Assembly: GCA_900549975.1 (NCBI GenBank)
Contig: URQK01000089.1
Coordinates: 1 to 6,260, forward strand
Source: an uncultured Mollicutes bacterium
GTDB lineage: Bacteria > Bacillota_I > Bacilli_A > RFN20 > CAG-826
Length of the DNA stretch: 6,260 nucleotides
Direction of reading: 5' to 3'
Shown here: piece by piece, positions 5,122 to 6,260 of the stretch
Position numbering within the stretch: position 1 is the stretch's first letter
How the letters are laid out: each line of letters opens with the position of its first letter
The notes under the pieces: model-generated
Told to the model about the DNA's origin: nothing
What the model saw: the letters and a program-made list of their open reading frames with translations, nothing else
Database searches by the model: none
Program-made: the position numbers and the translations under genes

Positions 5122-5400
5122 ATCGCAATAATGTAGCTAAAAAAAATCGGCGGGCAACTTTGCTAGCGCAAAGCCGCACATTGACGTTTTTGTCCAATAA
5201 GGTTTTTGCTATTTTTTTGCTAACGCTAAAAAAACTTCACGCAAAAACTTTTAATCGGATTATATTTCATAATTTAATTTTTAAATTATTAAACATTGAT
5301 AGATTCGCGCTCCGCTTGCCGTGCCGTTTGCCGTTCAATGTGCGCTAGCACATCACCAACAAGTTTTCAAAACATTCCAGCTGCGACAAAGCAGCGTTTC
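5122..5400. other. gene-free hairpin cluster, possible single-strand-origin-like region
   Basis: No credible gene. Four hairpins follow one another: 5150-5177 (loop TAGC), 5200-5250 (AGGTTTTTGC with GCAAAAACTT, with an inner T7GC-TAAC-GCTA7 stem), 5338-5353 (ATGTGC-GCTA-GCACAT) and 5380-5395 (GCTGC-GACAAA-GCAGC). TGCCGT occurs three times at 5317-5334. Short GC-rich islands stand out from AT-rich DNA. Dense stem-loops with TAGC-type loops resemble priming origins of rolling-circle plasmids and phages; this is a resemblance only. Confidence 0.35.
5138..5177 (-). terminator. hairpin with T-run on the minus strand
   Basis: CTTTGC-TAGC-GCAAAG (5158-5173) is extended by GCGG/CCGC (5150-5153 with 5174-5177) across a 4-nt bulge. 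On the minus strand it runs after CGA into eight T, so it could stop leftward transcripts entering the 3' end of the repressor gene. On the plus strand there is no T-run. Confidence 0.4.
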
Positions 5401-5460
5401 TTTTCTCAGTCTGAAATCTCTCTCTTACGGCTATACCTTTAATTTATGTTCTACTTCTAA

Positions 5461-5489
5461 TTTAATTTATTTAGAATAAATAAATTAAA
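5461..5489. repeat. AT-only inverted repeat, 13-bp arms
   Basis: TTTAATTTATTTA (5461-5473) and TAAATAAATTAAA (5477-5489) are perfect complements around GAA. The right part of this hairpin (5470-5490) recurs with one mismatch at 5707-5727, where it is the left arm of a different hairpin. No T-run follows, so it is not an obvious terminator. Confidence 0.6.
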
Positions 5490-5595
5490 AGTCTAATCTT
5501 GTTCTGGCTCTATATTATATATATTACTTATATTATCTTAGTAAGGGGGACTGGGGGAAAGAAACAAATGTGCAGCAATTTAACAACGCCGAAAT

Positions 5596-5621
5596 GAGCT
5601 GACTTTTGCAGCTCTTTTTTT
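5596..5621 (+). terminator. intrinsic terminator
   Basis: GAGCTG (5596-5601), a 7-nt loop, CAGCTC (5609-5614) and seven T give a textbook rightward terminator, although no gene precedes it on this strand within 470 bp. It may end a non-coding transcript or readthrough from the repressor gene. Confidence 0.65.
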
Positions 5622-5630
5622 AAAATATTC

Positions 5631-5648
5631 GTGATACGATTTTGATAC
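5631..5648. repeat. 18-bp direct repeat, copy 1
   Basis: GTGATACGATTTTGATAC, identical to 5839-5856, 208 bp away. Each copy itself carries TGATAC twice. Such tandem short motifs fit protein-binding sites (iterons or recombinase arm sites). Confidence 0.7.
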
Positions 5649-5652
5649 TTTT

Positions 5653-5687
5653 TAATGTAAAATAGATGGATTTTACATTACTTTTTT
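5653..5687 (+). terminator. 11-bp perfect hairpin followed by a T-run
   Basis: TAATGTAAAAT (5653-5663), loop AGATGG, ATTTTACATTA (5670-5680), then C and six T. The stem is AT-rich, so it could be a weak rightward terminator or an operator-like palindrome. Confidence 0.4.
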
Positions 5688-5711
5688 CAAAATTCAACGA
5701 TGCATTTTTAG

Positions 5712-5742
5712 AATAAATATATTAAAAAGCAATATATTTATT
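5712..5742. repeat. AT-only inverted repeat, 12-bp arms
   Basis: AATAAATATATT (5712-5723) and AATATATTTATT (5731-5742) around AAAAAGC; with a 1-nt bulge pairing extends to TAGA/TCTA on the outside. The left arm lies in the second copy of the ~21-bp repeat seen at 5470-5490. Confidence 0.55.
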
Positions 5743-5788
5743 TCTAGAATGTTTGATTTTTCCGCTCATTTCCTGCACCAAAATTGTT

Positions 5789-5819
5789 AAAAAAGTTCGA
5801 TTTTATCGAGCTTTTTTTT
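5789..5819 (+). terminator. intrinsic terminator
   Basis: AAAAAAGTTCGAT, loop TTT, ATCGAGCTTTTTT with one G-U pair, then more T. The A-run on the left and T-run on the right make it usable in both directions. Confidence 0.6.
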
Positions 5820-5838
5820 GTGCTTTTTATGACATTCT

Positions 5839-5856
5839 GTGATACGATTTTGATAC
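5839..5856. repeat. 18-bp direct repeat, copy 2
   Basis: Identical to 5631-5648. Its TTTGATAC end (5849-5856) also forms an inverted repeat with GTATCAAA at 5872-5879, so the motif occurs in both orientations here. Confidence 0.7.
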
Positions 5857-5923
5857 GTTTTTATTTTTTTAGTATCAAACAAATTACTAAAATTCGATTT
5901 ATATATATTTTTTTTTAATGATG

Positions 5924-6020
5924 TATAATGATAGAGATGAATTGAAAATAATCTCGGCCTAGATATTAAATATATTTCTAGAGTATTCTAATAAACAGCT
6001 GTTTCAATTCGTCTTTTTTT
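5924..6020 (+). ncRNA. second candidate structured small RNA with own -10 box and terminator
   Basis: TATAAT (5924-5929) predicts a start near 5936, but the -35 region is only AT-rich. From there GATGAATTGAAA (5936-5947) pairs with TTTCAATTCGTC (6002-6013), 12 bp with one G-U, and the 3' arm runs into seven T (6014-6020). The ~54-nt interior can form a CTAGA/TCTAG arm (about 5959-5981) and contains the palindrome AAACAGCTGTTT (5993-6004). The design, a stem starting at the first transcribed base and ending in the U-run, is the same as for the RNA at 2739-2812, though the sequences differ. No family recognised; a long-stem attenuator is the alternative. Confidence 0.45.
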
Positions 6021-6082
6021 ATATTAAAATTCGTTTTCTTTCTTATAATTTGTTTAAGTAAATACTAAATTATGATTAAAAA

Positions 6083-6096
6083 TGAAAGCGCTTTTT
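6083..6096. promoter_or_regulatory. cre-like box (CcpA site)
   Basis: TGAAAGCGCTTTTT matches the catabolite-responsive element consensus except at the last CA, and contains the palindrome AAAGCGCTTT. It lies 23 bp upstream of the -35 box of the gene at 6203, a position compatible with activation. It supports a Bacillota host. Confidence 0.5.
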
Positions 6097-6119
6097 ATTT
6101 TAAAATATATTATATTTTA

Positions 6120-6148
6120 TTTACATAAAGTATAAGTGGTGATATTAT
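6120..6148 (+). promoter_or_regulatory. promoter of the gene at 6203
   Basis: TTTACA (6120-6125), 17 nt, TATTAT (6143-6148); predicted start ~6155. Confidence 0.6.
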
Positions 6149-6166
6149 TTACACAAAAGATAGGAA

Positions 6167-6187
6167 GAGTAATATTATATATTACTC
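6167..6187. promoter_or_regulatory. palindrome in the 5' leader (GAGTAATA-N5-TATTACTC)
   Basis: A perfect 8-bp inverted repeat between the predicted transcription start and the AAAGGA ribosome binding site (6191-6196). It could be a repressor operator or an RNA hairpin limiting access to that site. Confidence 0.5.
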
Positions 6188-6202
6188 AAGAAAGGAAAAT
6201 TT

Positions 6203-6260
6203 ATGAAAAAAACTAATCTTCTTTTTATATTAGGTATAGTAGCAGCTTCAGTAGCAGCTT
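6203..6260 (+). CDS. 5' end of an exported or membrane-anchored protein gene (partial)
   Basis: Only 19 codons are present, MKKTNLLFILGIVAASVAA, a basic start and a hydrophobic core typical of a signal peptide or anchor; the gene continues beyond the window. AAAGGA lies 6 nt before the ATG, and a good promoter, a cre-like box and a palindrome precede it. The start resembles that of the 226-residue anchored protein (MKKNNTFKTIIGV), but this level of similarity is common among signal sequences. It may be a host gene next to the element or a further member of the element's surface set. Confidence 0.65.
   Translation, partial: MKKTNLLFILGIVAASVAA

Noticed and set aside
5160..5348. 62-residue rightward ORF in the hairpin region
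   Set aside because: TTG start inside a hairpin, no ribosome binding site, and composition dictated by the inverted repeats.
6108..6140. dif-like Xer recombination site
   Set aside because: Only AT-rich similarity; no two 11-bp arms matching the known consensus, and the sequence is better explained as the promoter of the gene at 6203.

Overview
The window is a low-GC, Gram-positive-type sequence. Shine-Dalgarno sites are strong (AAGGAG, GGGAGG), promoters are sigma-A-like, and there is a CcpA-type cre box near the right end. Every Trp visible in the proteins is TGG, and all stops seen are TAA or TAG. A Bacillota host is likely (gut Erysipelotrichia or a Mollicutes-related lineage would fit), but nothing here fixes the species. 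The layout looks like part of a small phage or phage-like replicating/integrated element: a Cro/CI-type repressor faces a leftward replication operon, followed by a run of small membrane-anchored or secreted proteins. No integrase, capsid, terminase, portal, relaxase or morphogenesis ATPase lies in the window, so the element type is not settled.

Positions 6260 to 4630, right to left. A rightward gene for an exported or anchored protein starts at 6203 and runs off the window, preceded by a good promoter, a cre-like box and a palindrome. Positions 5122-6202 hold no convincing gene. They hold many hairpins, two families of direct repeats, terminators, and one probable structured small RNA (5936-6020) with its own -10 box and U-run. 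The repressor gene (4843-5121, +) is divergent from the replication operon. Between them lie TTTTCCAA-type operators that bracket the leftward promoter, then a leader containing two interleaved inverted repeats (an H-type pseudoknot) just ahead of the first ribosome binding site.

Positions 4629 to 3225 (minus strand). A 53-residue ORF overlaps a phage replisome-organizer gene. These are followed by a Cys-cluster protein and an 82-residue single-pass membrane protein, and the block ends in a clear intrinsic terminator.

Positions 3218 to 10 (minus strand). A basic 135-residue protein comes first. Next is an intergenic region from which a ~73-nt small RNA is transcribed in the opposite direction, with overlapping divergent promoters. 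Then come four tightly spaced genes for exported proteins: a 73-residue membrane or lipoprotein, a 226-residue anchored protein, a 352-residue anchored protein with InlB B-type repeats, and a 216-residue protein with a cleavable signal peptide. Three of these share one N-terminal membrane-anchor module (ITATVS...NKPG..PSIS) with unrelated outer domains.

Inferred working model: the repressor controls the leftward promoter; the leader pseudoknot and the terminator at 3225-3257 tune expression of replication versus surface/virion-like genes; the two orphan RNAs are the least explained elements.
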